64,000 bases of DNA from positions 1-64,000 of the forward strand of contig DUNA01000063.1 in assembly GCA_012839605.1 (NCBI GenBank). The letters run 5' to 3'. The stretch comes from Bacteroidales bacterium. Lineage in GTDB: Bacteria > Bacteroidota > Bacteroidia > Bacteroidales > UBA932. A model generated the notes under the pieces. It was given only the letters and a program-made list of their open reading frames with translations. It searched no databases and had not been told where the DNA came from. This document shows, one piece after another, positions 42,346 through 51,998 of the stretch; the stretch's first letter is position 1, and each line of letters opens with the position of its first letter. The position numbers and the translations under genes are program-made.

Positions 42346-42993
42346 TCAAAAATGTGGAAGGTATACCAATAGCGGTCCGTTGGTGAATTTTAAGTCTAAC
42401 GATGAGTCGGTACATGTGTTGAGGGTAGCCTTCCACCATGCGTCAAAAACGACATCTTCTACAGGATAAGCAATACCTTTTGCTTGTAGGTGCATAGTGG
42501 GGTTGAGTGCAAAAAAAGATACCGGCAAACCCGGCGAACAAGGGATTTCTATGGCCGTATAGCCATCCGGGGTGTGTGAACGGGTACTGTCTGAAAACAC
42601 GTAAAACACTCCGTAATCGGTTACCATACGGACGTTGTCCATCAGAAGTGCGTAAGAGCCCAACAGAGAAATATTGGCTAAGGTGTGGTCATCTCGCAAT
42701 CCGGTGGCTCCCAGAATGGTGATTTTCCGTATGCCTTGTTCGTGGGCATACGTCACGGCCTTTGTCAGGTCGTTTGTCTCTGTACATTTGTTTACGACCA
42801 ACCGGTCTTTGTATTTTTCTTGTAAGGATGTGGATAAAGAGTCCATATCTCCTACAATGACATGAGGTTCTTTGTCTATCAGGTTGTGTACCGCTCCGTC
42901 CGTACATATAAGCAGCTGAGTCGTGTGCAACAGTTGCAACGGGTAGGAATGGGTGGGGTAGGCACCTTGTGCCAAAATGACGGCTTCTTTCAT
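42346..42993 (-). CDS. thiN: Thiamine pyrophosphokinase
   Basis: 215 aa. It shows the catalytic-domain motifs ICTDGAVHNL, IVGDMDSLS and ETNDLTKAVTYA, then GATGLRDDHTLANISLL, followed by the beta-sandwich thiamine-binding half. It makes thiamine diphosphate from thiamine and ATP. Last gene of the minus operon alaS-lptF/G-fmt-TPK, 8 bp after fmt. No TPP riboswitch is visible near it. Confidence 0.92.
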   Translation of the reverse strand: MKEAVILAQGAYPTHSYPLQLLHTTQLLICTDGAVHNLIDKEPHVIVGDMDSLSTSLQEKYKDRLVVNKCTETNDLTKAVTYAHEQGIRKITILGATGLRDDHTLANISLLGSYALLMDNVRMVTDYGVFYVFSDSTRSHTPDGYTAIEIPCSPGLPVSFFALNPTMHLQAKGIAYPVEDVVFDAWWKATLNTCTDSSLDLKFTNGPLLVYLPHF

Positions 42994-43001
42994 AACAGCA
43001 G

Positions 43002-43997
43002 TTATAACGAACTCTCAAACTTTATAAGTCCTTCTTCTCTGAATCCGGCCAAGAAAGCATCTACAGCCATTTTTTTCTTTCCGGGGAACTGCAGTTCCAA
43101 TATATGTACATAGCCGCTTTGGCAGGCTACTTTAAGGGTATTCTTATTTTGTATAAGTACTGTTCCCGGAGTATCTGTACAAGTTGTTTCTTCTGCTTGA
43201 GCGCGATAGATTTTTATGAAAAGTTCTGTAGTAGCTGCGTTTTTGTTGTCCTTTTGTTTGTTCCATACGGTAAAAGCACCGGGAACGGGGCTGAGTCCGC
43301 GTATGTGGTTGACGATATCTACCGGGTGCCGATTCCAGTTGATTCGGCACGTTTCCCTTGTAATCTTAGGGGCTGTTTTCAGGGGTGTGTCGCTAGGAAT
43401 GCGTTGAGGAACGGCCCGAAGTGTTTTGTTGCTCAATCCGTCTATGGTTTTTGCTATAAGCGGTCCCGCTGCTTTCATCATTTTGTCATGGAGGGTTCCT
43501 GCCGTATCCGACTCTTCAATGAGCAAACGTTCTTGCAACAGGATGTCTCCTGTATCTATTTGGTCATCAATGAAAAACGTAGTCAATCCCGTTTCTGTTT
43601 CTCCTTCCATAAGGGCGTGGTTAATGGGGGCCGCTCCTCTGTACATGGGCAACAGCGAGGCATGCAAATTGAAACATCCCATGGGTGGTATTTGCCAGAC
43701 TTCTTTGGGGAGCATTCTGAAAGCCACTACTACAAATAGTGCGGCGTTCCATTGGGAGAGCGTTTGAAGAAAGAGCGGATCTTTTAGCGATTCCGGTTGC
43801 AAAACGGGCAGGTTGTGTTCCAAGGCTGTTGTTTTAACTGCCGAGGCTTGCGCAGTCAAGCCTCTTCCGGATCGTCTGTCTGGGGCCGTTACTACGCCTA
43901 TTATAGGATACTTCATGGCCACCAGGGCCTGTAAGATCCCTGATGCAAAGGGGGGTGTCCCCATAAAAACGATGGAAGGTGTATTAGTTTTGGGCAC
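43002..43997 (-). CDS. fmt: Methionyl-tRNA formyltransferase
   Basis: 331 aa. N-terminal Rossmann formyltransferase domain with the catalytic set in FNLHASLLPMYRGAAPINHA and DTGDILLQ, plus a C-terminal OB-like tRNA-binding domain (about 215-320). It formylates initiator Met-tRNA using 10-formyl-THF. Its start overlaps the upstream permease gene by 14 bp. Confidence 0.96.
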   Translation of the reverse strand: MPKTNTPSIVFMGTPPFASGILQALVAMKYPIIGVVTAPDRRSGRGLTAQASAVKTTALEHNLPVLQPESLKDPLFLQTLSQWNAALFVVVAFRMLPKEVWQIPPMGCFNLHASLLPMYRGAAPINHALMEGETETGLTTFFIDDQIDTGDILLQERLLIEESDTAGTLHDKMMKAAGPLIAKTIDGLSNKTLRAVPQRIPSDTPLKTAPKITRETCRINWNRHPVDIVNHIRGLSPVPGAFTVWNKQKDNKNAATTELFIKIYRAQAEETTCTDTPGTVLIQNKNTLKVACQSGYVHILELQFPGKKKMAVDAFLAGFREEGLIKFESSL

Positions 43998-45423
43998 GTT
44001 TGATTTTATTCTTAAACTTTTTCAACAAAACAAGGTACGCATCTTTATTGAATAAGGCAGAGTCTGTGGTGGCTTTGTACGTCAGAAAAATACCTATGGG
44101 CAAAAGGACTAAAGCAGAAATAAACGTTCCCATAAGGGCCGATACAGACCCGTCTGTGGCCAATTTCTTTCCCGATATATCAATCACATAGTACACGACA
44201 AAGAAGAGCATAGACACAATGACAGGTGTGCCCAGACCGCCTTTACGTATGATGGCTCCCAGAGGGGCGCCTACAAAGAAGAAAATGAAACAGGCAAAGG
44301 CTACGGTGAATTTTCTGTACCATTCTACTTTTGTTCTGCGTAAAGGCAAATGGATTTGGAGTTCTTCTATCATGTAATTTTCCACTTGGTTACTCATTTG
44401 GTCTGTTTTGCCTATAGCCCTATTCAAAAGGTCAGGAAATTGGACCATTTCTTCCGGAACAGGCAAAGCATCTAAAGGAAAGTGCCCGTTAAATTCTGCT
44501 TTGTTGGCTGTGTCTATTTGACGTGCAAAAGCCAGGCCTCCCGCTACCAACATCCTTCTTTGGAATTGGGCAAGAGAAATGGAGTACAGAGAATCCAGAG
44601 AGTCGCGTCTGTGTCCCAGGCTGTGTAGGTTTTGCGCCATGACATCGCTTCCAAAGCGGTCTCCATCGCGTCTTTGAAAGGCGTAATTGGTCAATTCAAT
44701 AACGACATCTTGTTTGTCAAAAAGTACGTGTTGTATGGGAAAAGAAGTGTCTGCGATTGATTTTCTTTCCGTTTCCTCATAGCTTTCTCCGTTAAAAAGG
44801 GTGAAAATGATGTTTTTCTTGTCTTCTGTCAATCTGATGGTTCCGGAATCTGCCAAGGTCACGCTGGTGTTGCCTCTTCTGGAGGTGTGGTTGTATACCA
44901 TGATATCGTGCAACATATCAGTAGCGTTGTCGCGGCTGTCTACTCTAAGGCTGTAATTGTCAATTCCGTTATAGAAGATACCTGTGGGAATGCGGATTTC
45001 GTCTTTTGTACGTGAAATGTCGTCTCGCAGCGCAAAGATGTTTTTGTAAGCCAGAGGCATCAGGTCGTTGGCGGCAAAAAAGGCGGCTATGGAAATCACG
45101 AAAGACAAGATGATGAGCGGCCGCATGATGCGTAGAAGGGGAATACCGGCCGCTTTCATGGCCAGCAATTCGTTAAATTCTCCCATATTGCCCATGGTCA
45201 TAATAGAGGCCAAAAGAGTGGCCAACGGGAGCGCCAAGGGTATGACGGTGCAAGTGCCCCAAAATAGAAATTCTAAGATGACCCTCAAACCCAGTCCTTT
45301 TCCAACCAATTCGTCTATGTAAACCCATAGGAATTGTAGTACAAGTACAAAGAGTACTATAAAAATGGTCAGAAACAACGGACCCAAAAACGAGCGAATA
45401 AGAAAACGGTCAAATATTTTCAC
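43984..45423 (-). CDS. LptF/LptG family permease, longer form
   Basis: 479 aa, about 110 longer than its paralogue at 34046. The YjgP/YjgQ layout is clear: three N-terminal helices (MKIFDRFLIRSFLGPLF, about 12-35; 50-75; 95-120), a large periplasmic region (about 130-350) and three C-terminal helices (from FTVAFACFIFFFVGAPLG). The extra length is in the periplasmic part, which includes a helical stretch around RRDSLDSLYSISLAQFQ. Predicted lipopolysaccharide export permease. It is 11 bp after alaS. Confidence 0.9.
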   Translation of the reverse strand: MKIFDRFLIRSFLGPLFLTIFIVLFVLVLQFLWVYIDELVGKGLGLRVILEFLFWGTCTVIPLALPLATLLASIMTMGNMGEFNELLAMKAAGIPLLRIMRPLIILSFVISIAAFFAANDLMPLAYKNIFALRDDISRTKDEIRIPTGIFYNGIDNYSLRVDSRDNATDMLHDIMVYNHTSRRGNTSVTLADSGTIRLTEDKKNIIFTLFNGESYEETERKSIADTSFPIQHVLFDKQDVVIELTNYAFQRRDGDRFGSDVMAQNLHSLGHRRDSLDSLYSISLAQFQRRMLVAGGLAFARQIDTANKAEFNGHFPLDALPVPEEMVQFPDLLNRAIGKTDQMSNQVENYMIEELQIHLPLRRTKVEWYRKFTVAFACFIFFFVGAPLGAIIRKGGLGTPVIVSMLFFVVYYVIDISGKKLATDGSVSALMGTFISALVLLPIGIFLTYKATTDSALFNKDAYLVLLKKFKNKIKRAQN

Positions 45424-45434
45424 CGGTTGTTGTG

Positions 45435-48050
45435 TTAAGGGTTCTTCAAAGCATCAGCTATGGCGTCCAGGGCTGCTTGCAAGCCGTTTGTGTTTGTTCC
45501 GCCTGCTTGTGCGTAAAAAGGCTGTCCTCCGCCTCGGCCTTCAATATGGTGTGACGCATCACGGATAAGGGTTCCTGCATGAAAACCGGCGGTTGTCAGA
45601 TCTTTAGTCAAAGATACGGTCAGGCCGGCTTTGCCGTTGTGTTCGTAAGCAGCTGCAAAAGCCGTTTGTCCGGAATCGTCCTTACGGAAAGAAAAGGCCA
45701 GGTCTTTTATCATTTCCGGAGGGAAGGCACCCTTTACACTTACAAATTGGATGCCGTTCAAATCTTGCCGGTCTTCCCACAAGCTTTTGTGGAGGTCCAT
45801 GGATTGCTTGCGTCTGTTTTCTTCTGCTTCTTTTCGCAGTTGTTCGTTTTCTGCGATTGTTTTCTGCAACGCTCCCAACACATCTCCGGAGCTGTTCAAC
45901 AATTCTTTTACGCCTGCCAAAAGCGTTTCCATTTCTTCAACTCTTTCTTCTGCGGCTTGTCCCGTTATGGCTTCTACCCTTCGAACACCTGCGGCTATGG
46001 CTCCTTCACTGACTATTTTAAAGAGGCCTATATGTCCTGTACTTTCTACGTGGGTACCTCCGCAAAGTTCCATGGAATCTCCAAATTGAATGATACGTAC
46101 TTTGTCTCCGTATTTTTCACCAAACAGGGCTATGGCCCCAATGTCTTCCGCTTGTTTTTGTGTCAGGTCCTCCCGTGTTTCACGCAGCTTGTTGGTACGA
46201 ATCAGAGTATTGACCACACGTTCTATTTCTTTGATTTCTTCTGCAGACAAACGGTTGTAATGAGAAAAGTCAAAACGAAGCATATCCGGAGAAACGTGAG
46301 ATCCTTTTTGCTCAATATGGGTGCCTAGGACTTGGCGCAACGCATGGTGTAGCAGGTGTGTTGCCGTATGGTTTGCGGCAATGCGACGGCGTCTTTCATC
46401 ATCTACGACTGCATGGAATTCGCCGGCCGGGTCTTCCGGAAGGGTTGAGGATACGTGCAATATCAAGTTGTTTTCCTTGACCGTATCTACAATGCGTATT
46501 TTTTTGCCTTGTGCGTCTTCCAAGTATCCCGTATCGCCCGTTTGTCCTCCGCTTTCTGCATAGAAAGGGGTACGGTCCAAAACAATTTGCCAATAACTCT
46601 TGTTCTTGGTGCTGACTTTTCTGTAACGCAAGATATGTGTTTGCGATTGAGTTGTTTCGTATCCTAGAAAGACAGTCCGGCTGAAAGGGTGTACATCTAC
46701 CCAGTCGTCTTCTTTTGTTTGAGTGGCGCTACGTGCTCTGTCCTTTTGTTGCTGCAGGGCTTCTTCAAAAGCTTCTGTATCTACTGTCAAACCTTTTTCT
46801 TTTGCCATCAAAAGGGTTAAGTCCAAAGGGAAACCATATGTGTCGTATAATAGAAAGGCGCTTTTGCCGGGAAATGTTTTTTCAGGCGTATTGGCCGCAA
46901 ATTGGTCAAACAGTTGGATCCCTTTTTCCAACGTGCGCAAAAAGGCCTCTTCTTCTTGATAGATGATGTTGTGTATGAGTTTTTGATTCCTGGTCAATTC
47001 CGGAAAGGCTTCTCCCATTTCTTCCACAAGCGTAGGTACAAGGTGGCATAGAAAAGGCTCTTCAAAGCCCAAAAATGTATAGCCGTAGCGAACGGCACGA
47101 CGTAAAATCCTGCGGATAACGTAGCCGGCTCTTACGTTAGAAGGCAATTGTCCGTCTGCAATAGAAAAACAAATAGCTCTTAAGTGGTCTGCTATTACTC
47201 GTAACGCGATGTCTGTTTTCTCATCTGTTCCATACGTTTTGCCGGAAAGTTTGCTTACGGCTCCAATCAGGTTTTGGAACAAATCCGTATCGTAGGTGCT
47301 TTGTTTTCCTTGGATGACCATGCTCAGCCGCTCCAGTCCCATTCCTGTGTCTACGTGGTATTGCGGAAGGGGTTCCAGAGAACCGTCTGCTTTTCTATTG
47401 TATTGAATGAAGACGAGGTTCCAGATTTCTACCACAAGCGGGTGGTCCTTGTTTACAAGAGCCGCTCCCGGCAAGGCTTCCCGCTCCTTGTTTGACCGCA
47501 AATCAATATGGATTTCGCTGCACGGACCGCAGGGGCCGGTTTCACCCATTTCCCAAAAGTTGTCTTTTTTATTTCCATTTAAGATGCGCTCCTTGGGGAG
47601 CAAAGCTTCCCAATACGTTCTTGATTCTTTGTCTTCTTCCAGGTCGTCTGCTGAATCCCCCTCAAAAACAGTAGCATACAGCCTGCTTGGGTCCATATTG
47701 AAACCTTCTACCAACAGTTCCCATGCCCAGGCAATGGCTTCTTTTTTGAAGTAGTCGCCAAAGCTCCAGTTGCCCAACATTTCAAACATGGTGTGGTGGT
47801 ACGTATCGTGACCCACTTCTTCCAGGTCGTTGTGCTTACCGCTTACACGAAGGCATTTCTGCGAATTGGCTACCCGTTTGTAGGCGGCCGGTTCGTTGCC
47901 CAAGAACCAGTCTTTAAATTGGTTCATTCCTGCGTTTGTAAATAAGAGAGTCGGGTCGTTTTTCACTACCATAGACGCCGAAGGCACAAGGGTATGTCCC
48001 TTTTCTTCAAAGAAGTCTAGAAATGTTTTTCGTATATTGCTAAAGGTCAT
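45435..48050 (-). CDS. alaS: Alanyl-tRNA synthetase
   Basis: 871 aa from the ATG at 48050 (MTFSNIRKTFLDFF). Class II catalytic domain with PSASMVVKNDPTLLFTNAGMNQFK, the tRNA-recognition region, an editing domain with HTATHLLHHAL and CGGTHVESTGH (metal ligands), and the C-Ala domain. It charges tRNA-Ala and clears mischarged Ser/Gly. First gene of a four-gene minus operon; promoter at 48070-48077. Confidence 0.97.
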   Translation of the reverse strand: MTFSNIRKTFLDFFEEKGHTLVPSASMVVKNDPTLLFTNAGMNQFKDWFLGNEPAAYKRVANSQKCLRVSGKHNDLEEVGHDTYHHTMFEMLGNWSFGDYFKKEAIAWAWELLVEGFNMDPSRLYATVFEGDSADDLEEDKESRTYWEALLPKERILNGNKKDNFWEMGETGPCGPCSEIHIDLRSNKEREALPGAALVNKDHPLVVEIWNLVFIQYNRKADGSLEPLPQYHVDTGMGLERLSMVIQGKQSTYDTDLFQNLIGAVSKLSGKTYGTDEKTDIALRVIADHLRAICFSIADGQLPSNVRAGYVIRRILRRAVRYGYTFLGFEEPFLCHLVPTLVEEMGEAFPELTRNQKLIHNIIYQEEEAFLRTLEKGIQLFDQFAANTPEKTFPGKSAFLLYDTYGFPLDLTLLMAKEKGLTVDTEAFEEALQQQKDRARSATQTKEDDWVDVHPFSRTVFLGYETTQSQTHILRYRKVSTKNKSYWQIVLDRTPFYAESGGQTGDTGYLEDAQGKKIRIVDTVKENNLILHVSSTLPEDPAGEFHAVVDDERRRRIAANHTATHLLHHALRQVLGTHIEQKGSHVSPDMLRFDFSHYNRLSAEEIKEIERVVNTLIRTNKLRETREDLTQKQAEDIGAIALFGEKYGDKVRIIQFGDSMELCGGTHVESTGHIGLFKIVSEGAIAAGVRRVEAITGQAAEERVEEMETLLAGVKELLNSSGDVLGALQKTIAENEQLRKEAEENRRKQSMDLHKSLWEDRQDLNGIQFVSVKGAFPPEMIKDLAFSFRKDDSGQTAFAAAYEHNGKAGLTVSLTKDLTTAGFHAGTLIRDASHHIEGRGGGQPFYAQAGGTNTNGLQAALDAIADALKNP

Positions 48051-48069
48051 AGTCACACTATTTAACACG

Positions 48070-48106
48070 CAAAGATACCGTTTTTTACTAAAAATAATTA
48101 TCTTTG
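48070..48106. promoter_or_regulatory. Divergent -7 boxes: alaS (minus) and M23 peptidase (plus)
   Basis: Minus strand TATCTTTG at 48077-48070, 19 bp before the alaS ATG. Plus strand TATCTTTG at 48099-48106, 12 bp before ATG 48119 and 27 bp before ATG 48134. Confidence 0.55.
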
Positions 48107-48133
48107 TATGTTAATAACATGTTAACAAGAGGG

Positions 48134-49099
48134 ATGGCAGCAAAGAGAAAATACAAGTACAACCCAAAGACGTTGTCTTTTGAGCTTCAAAAGCCCGGTT
48201 GGCGTTTGTATTTGATACGGATACTCGTTGTTCTTCCTGTGAGTATTATGGTAGCCTTGGGGTATTATATGCTCTATACGGAAGCATTCAAATTGAAAAC
48301 GCCCAGAACTATTCGCTTGGAACGTGAATACAAGGTGGCTAAATCCAATTTGGAGTTGCTGACCAAACAACTGGAACGTTCAGAAAAGAAGTTGGAACAC
48401 TTGCAAGTGCGGGACAACAACATTTACAGGAACATGTTTGGGATGGAACAGATTCCGCCGGAGGTGAGAGATGCCGGTTTTGGCGGGTCCAATCGGTATC
48501 CACATCTGGAGTATTCTGAAAATGCAGACTTCCTGACTTCTATAGCACTCAGGTTTGATAAAATCATAAAGAAAGCCTTTATTCAATCAAAATCTTTTGA
48601 TGATGTGGAACGCGTGGCAGGACAAGCCGGAGAAGTGGCCAAATGCATTCCGTCCATACTTCCCCTTCCGGAAGACACGAAAAACTTCAGGTGGTCGGGA
48701 GCGTTCGGGTACAGAATTGATCCCGTGTATGGAGGTATTCGTATGCATGAAGGCATAGACCTGACAGGAGCAATGAATTCTCCCGTATACGCTACAGGAG
48801 ACGGGAAAATTGAAGCCATCAAGTATGAGTACAACGGCTACGGCCGTTATATTTTGATAGACCATGGGTTCGGGTATAAAACACGTTATGCACACTTGAA
48901 TAAAGCCCTTGTTTACGAAGGGCAATTGGTAAAACGTGGTGAATGCATAGGTCAGTTGGGATCAACCGGAAAATCTACCGGTCCACATGTGCATTATGAA
49001 GTAATTTATATGGGACGTCCTGTAAACCCGTATAATTATTTTAACAACAATATTGCTTCAGACGATTACCATGCGGTGATCCTGGGAGGTCGCCAATAA
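48134..49099 (+). CDS. M23 family metallopeptidase, membrane-anchored (first of two)
   Basis: 321 aa from ATG 48134 (MAAKRKYKYNPKT), chosen because related proteins open with a basic YNPKT stretch; ATG 48119 is possible and adds five residues. One membrane helix (about 28-46), a coiled coil (about 62-100) and a lysostaphin-type peptidase domain with the zinc set MHEGIDL and HVHYEV. It should cut peptidoglycan cross-bridges in the periplasm or regulate such enzymes. It is in tandem with a paralogue 9 bp downstream. Confidence 0.93.
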   Translation: MAAKRKYKYNPKTLSFELQKPGWRLYLIRILVVLPVSIMVALGYYMLYTEAFKLKTPRTIRLEREYKVAKSNLELLTKQLERSEKKLEHLQVRDNNIYRNMFGMEQIPPEVRDAGFGGSNRYPHLEYSENADFLTSIALRFDKIIKKAFIQSKSFDDVERVAGQAGEVAKCIPSILPLPEDTKNFRWSGAFGYRIDPVYGGIRMHEGIDLTGAMNSPVYATGDGKIEAIKYEYNGYGRYILIDHGFGYKTRYAHLNKALVYEGQLVKRGECIGQLGSTGKSTGPHVHYEVIYMGRPVNPYNYFNNNIASDDYHAVILGGRQ

Positions 49100-49108
49100 T
49101 TACTAAAT

Positions 49109-50065
49109 ATGGACCGTTACCAGTTCAACAGAGAAAAACTGGAATTCACTAAGGTGCGTCTTGGTTTGAAGACCGTTTTGAAACGCATTTCGCTGTTTGT
49201 ACTTGGCAGTATTGGTCTTGCTGTGCTGTATTATTTGATTTTCGGACTTTTCCTTTTTTCTCCGGCAGAAAGAAACTTGCAGCGAGAAACGCAATTGATG
49301 CAGAGTGAATACGAAAGGTTGGGTAGGGAAATGGAAAATGTCACAGCCGTCATTGAAGAATTGGACGCACGCGATAAAGGGATTTACGGAGCGGTGTTGC
49401 ATTCAACACCTTTGGAAGTGACGGAAGATGCAGATATAACACATTATAGAAATCTTATGGAAAATCAAGGTTTTGTGTTGGCGTATCATGCAGACTCTGT
49501 TATTACCGGGCTGGAAAAACGTATGGCGCGAGTAACGGCAGCTTTGTATCGGGCAGCCAACAAGGTATACGCAGATAGAGACAGTATGCACTTTCTGCCG
49601 GCTACTTTTCCTCTGCGCAACCTTCCTATGGAAGCGGTGGGAGCCACGGTGGGGCGCCGAATACATCCCTTTTATAAGATACCTATGGAGCATACGGGAA
49701 TGGACTTTCTAGCAGGACACGGAACGGACGTGCTGGCTACGGCAGACGGAAGGGTGGTGCATGTTTCACGTTCGGCCAGAGGTAGAGGGCATGTGATAGA
49801 AATTGAGCATCCGTACAGGGGATACAAAACGGTATATGCGCATTTGAGCGATATTTTTGTAAGAAAGGGGCAATACGTGGAAAGAGGGATGGTGATTGCG
49901 CGTATAGGTTCAACCGGGATGTCTTTTATGCCGCATCTGCATTACGAAGTAAGACAAGACGATTTGGTACGCGATCCGGTACATTATTATTTTATGGATG
50001 TGCTGCCTTACGATTACCATCAAATTATGTTGACAGCAAACAATACAGGACAATCTTTAGATTAA
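49109..50065 (+). CDS. M23 family metallopeptidase, membrane-anchored (second of two)
   Basis: 318 aa with the same layout as the preceding gene: membrane helix (about 27-50), coiled coil (about 55-90) and peptidase domain with MEHTGMDF and HLHYEV, so its zinc ligands are also intact. The two share only the scaffold and motifs, indicating an old duplication. It ends 5 bp before the MerR-like gene. Confidence 0.92.
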   Translation: MDRYQFNREKLEFTKVRLGLKTVLKRISLFVLGSIGLAVLYYLIFGLFLFSPAERNLQRETQLMQSEYERLGREMENVTAVIEELDARDKGIYGAVLHSTPLEVTEDADITHYRNLMENQGFVLAYHADSVITGLEKRMARVTAALYRAANKVYADRDSMHFLPATFPLRNLPMEAVGATVGRRIHPFYKIPMEHTGMDFLAGHGTDVLATADGRVVHVSRSARGRGHVIEIEHPYRGYKTVYAHLSDIFVRKGQYVERGMVIARIGSTGMSFMPHLHYEVRQDDLVRDPVHYYFMDVLPYDYHQIMLTANNTGQSLD

Positions 50066-50070
50066 GAGAT

Positions 50071-50391
50071 ATGGGAAAAATGTATTACACCATTGGAGAA
50101 GTGGCCGAAATTATAGGTGAAAGCACCTCTTTGGTACGTTTTTGGTCAGGAAAATTCAGTGAATTCATTAAGCCGGCCAGGAACAAAAAAGGGAATCGGC
50201 TTTTCACAGCGGAAGATGTGGCCAATTATAAAATTATACATCATTTGGTAAAAGACAGGGGCATGACACTGGAAGGAGCCAGAGCCCGTATGCACGACAA
50301 CAAAGAGGGAGAAGACAGGACGGTTGATATCATTGCTTCTTTGAATCGCATCAAATCGCAGCTGTCGGAAATTAAAGATATGATGGAATGA
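50071..50391 (+). CDS. MerR-like DNA-binding protein
   Basis: 106 aa. An N-terminal winged helix-turn-helix (YYTIGEVAEIIGESTSLVRFW, with the wing RNKKGNRLFTAEDV) and a C-terminal coiled coil (RIKSQLSEIKDMME). It lacks an effector-binding domain. Its place between M23 peptidases and the Nif3-like gene is recurrent in Bacteroidota. It overlaps the next start by 4 bp (ATGA). Targets unknown. Confidence 0.85.
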   Translation: MGKMYYTIGEVAEIIGESTSLVRFWSGKFSEFIKPARNKKGNRLFTAEDVANYKIIHHLVKDRGMTLEGARARMHDNKEGEDRTVDIIASLNRIKSQLSEIKDMME

Positions 50392-51179
50392 AATATAAAG
50401 TCATAGACATCATAGACGTGTTGGAGCAGTGGGCACCTACCCATATACAAGAGTCGTGGGACAATTCCGGTTTGTGTATAGGAAATACGCAAACGCCTGT
50501 GACGGGTGCTCTCGTATGTCTGGATTGTACGGAAGAAGTTGTTCAAGAAGCAATCTCTTTGGGAATCAACACGGTGATATCTCATCATCCTCTGATTTTT
50601 AAAGGATTAAAGCACGTGAGGTACGACACTCCTGTAGAAAGGACGGTGGCTTTGGCTATAAAAAACGATGTGGTAATATACTGTATGCATACGAATGCAG
50701 ACAAAGTCATGGACGGCGTGAGTGGAGAAATGGCCCGGAACTTGGGTTTGAAAAATATTTCTGTATTGGCTCCGGATGCCACGTGTCAAGAGCCATGCGG
50801 TCTAGGAGTCATAGGAGAGCTGCCGCAACCGATGGACATATCGCTATTTTTCGACTTGCTTAAGAAGACCTTTCATTTAAAACACTTTAAAGCGTCGCAT
50901 CTGTTTCATAACCGTGTGTCAAAAGTGGCTCTGTGTGGAGGAAGTGGTTCTTCACTGATTCCAAACGCATTAGAACAAGGAGCGCACGTTTTTGTAAGCG
51001 CTGATTTTAGCTACCATGCGTATTTGGATACTGCTCCGCGAATGGTGTTGGTAGATATTGGACATTACGAATCCGAGGTAGGTATCTGCGATGTTATCTG
51101 CAAGGAGCTTAAGAAAAAAATCCCTACCTTTGACGTCCGCAAAACAGAAATTGTTACAAATCCCATTAGAATATATTAA
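50388..51179 (+). CDS. Nif3-like dinuclear metal-centre protein
   Basis: 263 aa. NIF3/YbgI family: QESWDNSGLCIG at the start, the metal-site HHP in ISHHPLIFKG, MHTNAD in the next strand, and later HYESE. Hexameric toroids with two metals per subunit; often annotated as GTP cyclohydrolase I type 2, but the true activity is unsettled. The larger family members have an inserted domain that is absent here. Confidence 0.9.
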   Translation: MKYKVIDIIDVLEQWAPTHIQESWDNSGLCIGNTQTPVTGALVCLDCTEEVVQEAISLGINTVISHHPLIFKGLKHVRYDTPVERTVALAIKNDVVIYCMHTNADKVMDGVSGEMARNLGLKNISVLAPDATCQEPCGLGVIGELPQPMDISLFFDLLKKTFHLKHFKASHLFHNRVSKVALCGGSGSSLIPNALEQGAHVFVSADFSYHAYLDTAPRMVLVDIGHYESEVGICDVICKELKKKIPTFDVRKTEIVTNPIRIY

Positions 51180-51194
51180 GTTATCAATAGTATT

Positions 51195-51998
51195 ATGACA
51201 AAGAAAACGACAAAAAATGCCGGATCTCAAACAGGGTCCTTTACATTGTTGCAAAAAGCAGAACAAGATGGTGTGTTGACCATGGAGGATAAGTTGCGTC
51301 TTCTTTATCAGCTTCAGGAAACAGATTCGCAGATTGACCAAATCCTTCTGCTTCGCGGAGAGTTGCCGTTAGAGGTACAAGACTTGGAGGACGATATCAG
51401 CGGCATGGCAACACGTATAGAAAATTTGCAAAAAGAGATCAGAGGTATTGAAAAAGATATTTCTTCCCGGAGGATAGATGCTGACAATGCCAGGGCGATG
51501 GTGGCCAAATACGAGGCTCAGCAAGGAAATGTCAAAAACAGCCGTGAGTTTGATTCCTTGTCCAAAGAGATTGAGAATCAAAATTTGGATATGGAATTGG
51601 CAGAAAAATACATCCGTGAGTTTTCACTTTTGTTGAAAGACAGAAAAGAGAAACTGGAAGAAACAAAATTGGCGCACGAAGAAAGACAAAAAGACTTGGA
51701 GGTGAAAAACAAGGAACTGGATGTCATAGTCAAAGAAACGGCAAAAGAAGAAGAAGCATTACGTAAAAAAATAGAACAAATTTCTGCCCAAATAGATGCA
51801 CGCGTACTATCTGCTTATCAAAAAGTGCGGAACAACGCACGCAACGGATTGGCCGTTGTTACCGTAAAGCGTGGAGCATGCGGAGGATGTTTCAACAAAA
51901 TCCCCCCACAGCGTCAATTGGATATTAAAATGAGCAAGAAAGTAATTGTGTGTGAATATTGCGGCCGTATTTTGGTAAATCCTGAATTTGAAGAGTAA
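51195..51998 (+). CDS. C4-type zinc-ribbon protein with long coiled coil
   Basis: 267 aa. Residues ~35-215 form an extended coiled coil; the C-terminus is a zinc ribbon with CGGCFNKIP and CEYCGRIL. Proteins of this type (CT398/HP0958 group) act as chaperone-like adaptors, with a flagellar or sigma-54 link in Helicobacter and Chlamydia. No flagellum is expected here, but a sigma-54 activator is in this window. It overlaps the next gene by 11 bp. Confidence 0.88.
   Translation: MTKKTTKNAGSQTGSFTLLQKAEQDGVLTMEDKLRLLYQLQETDSQIDQILLLRGELPLEVQDLEDDISGMATRIENLQKEIRGIEKDISSRRIDADNARAMVAKYEAQQGNVKNSREFDSLSKEIENQNLDMELAEKYIREFSLLLKDRKEKLEETKLAHEERQKDLEVKNKELDVIVKETAKEEEALRKKIEQISAQIDARVLSAYQKVRNNARNGLAVVTVKRGACGGCFNKIPPQRQLDIKMSKKVIVCEYCGRILVNPEFEE

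Noticed and set aside
41458-43002. TPP riboswitch linking the TonB receptor or TPK to thiamine
   Set aside because: There is no space upstream of either gene for the structure (2 bp and 8 bp gaps), and no TPP-box sequence before the receptor.
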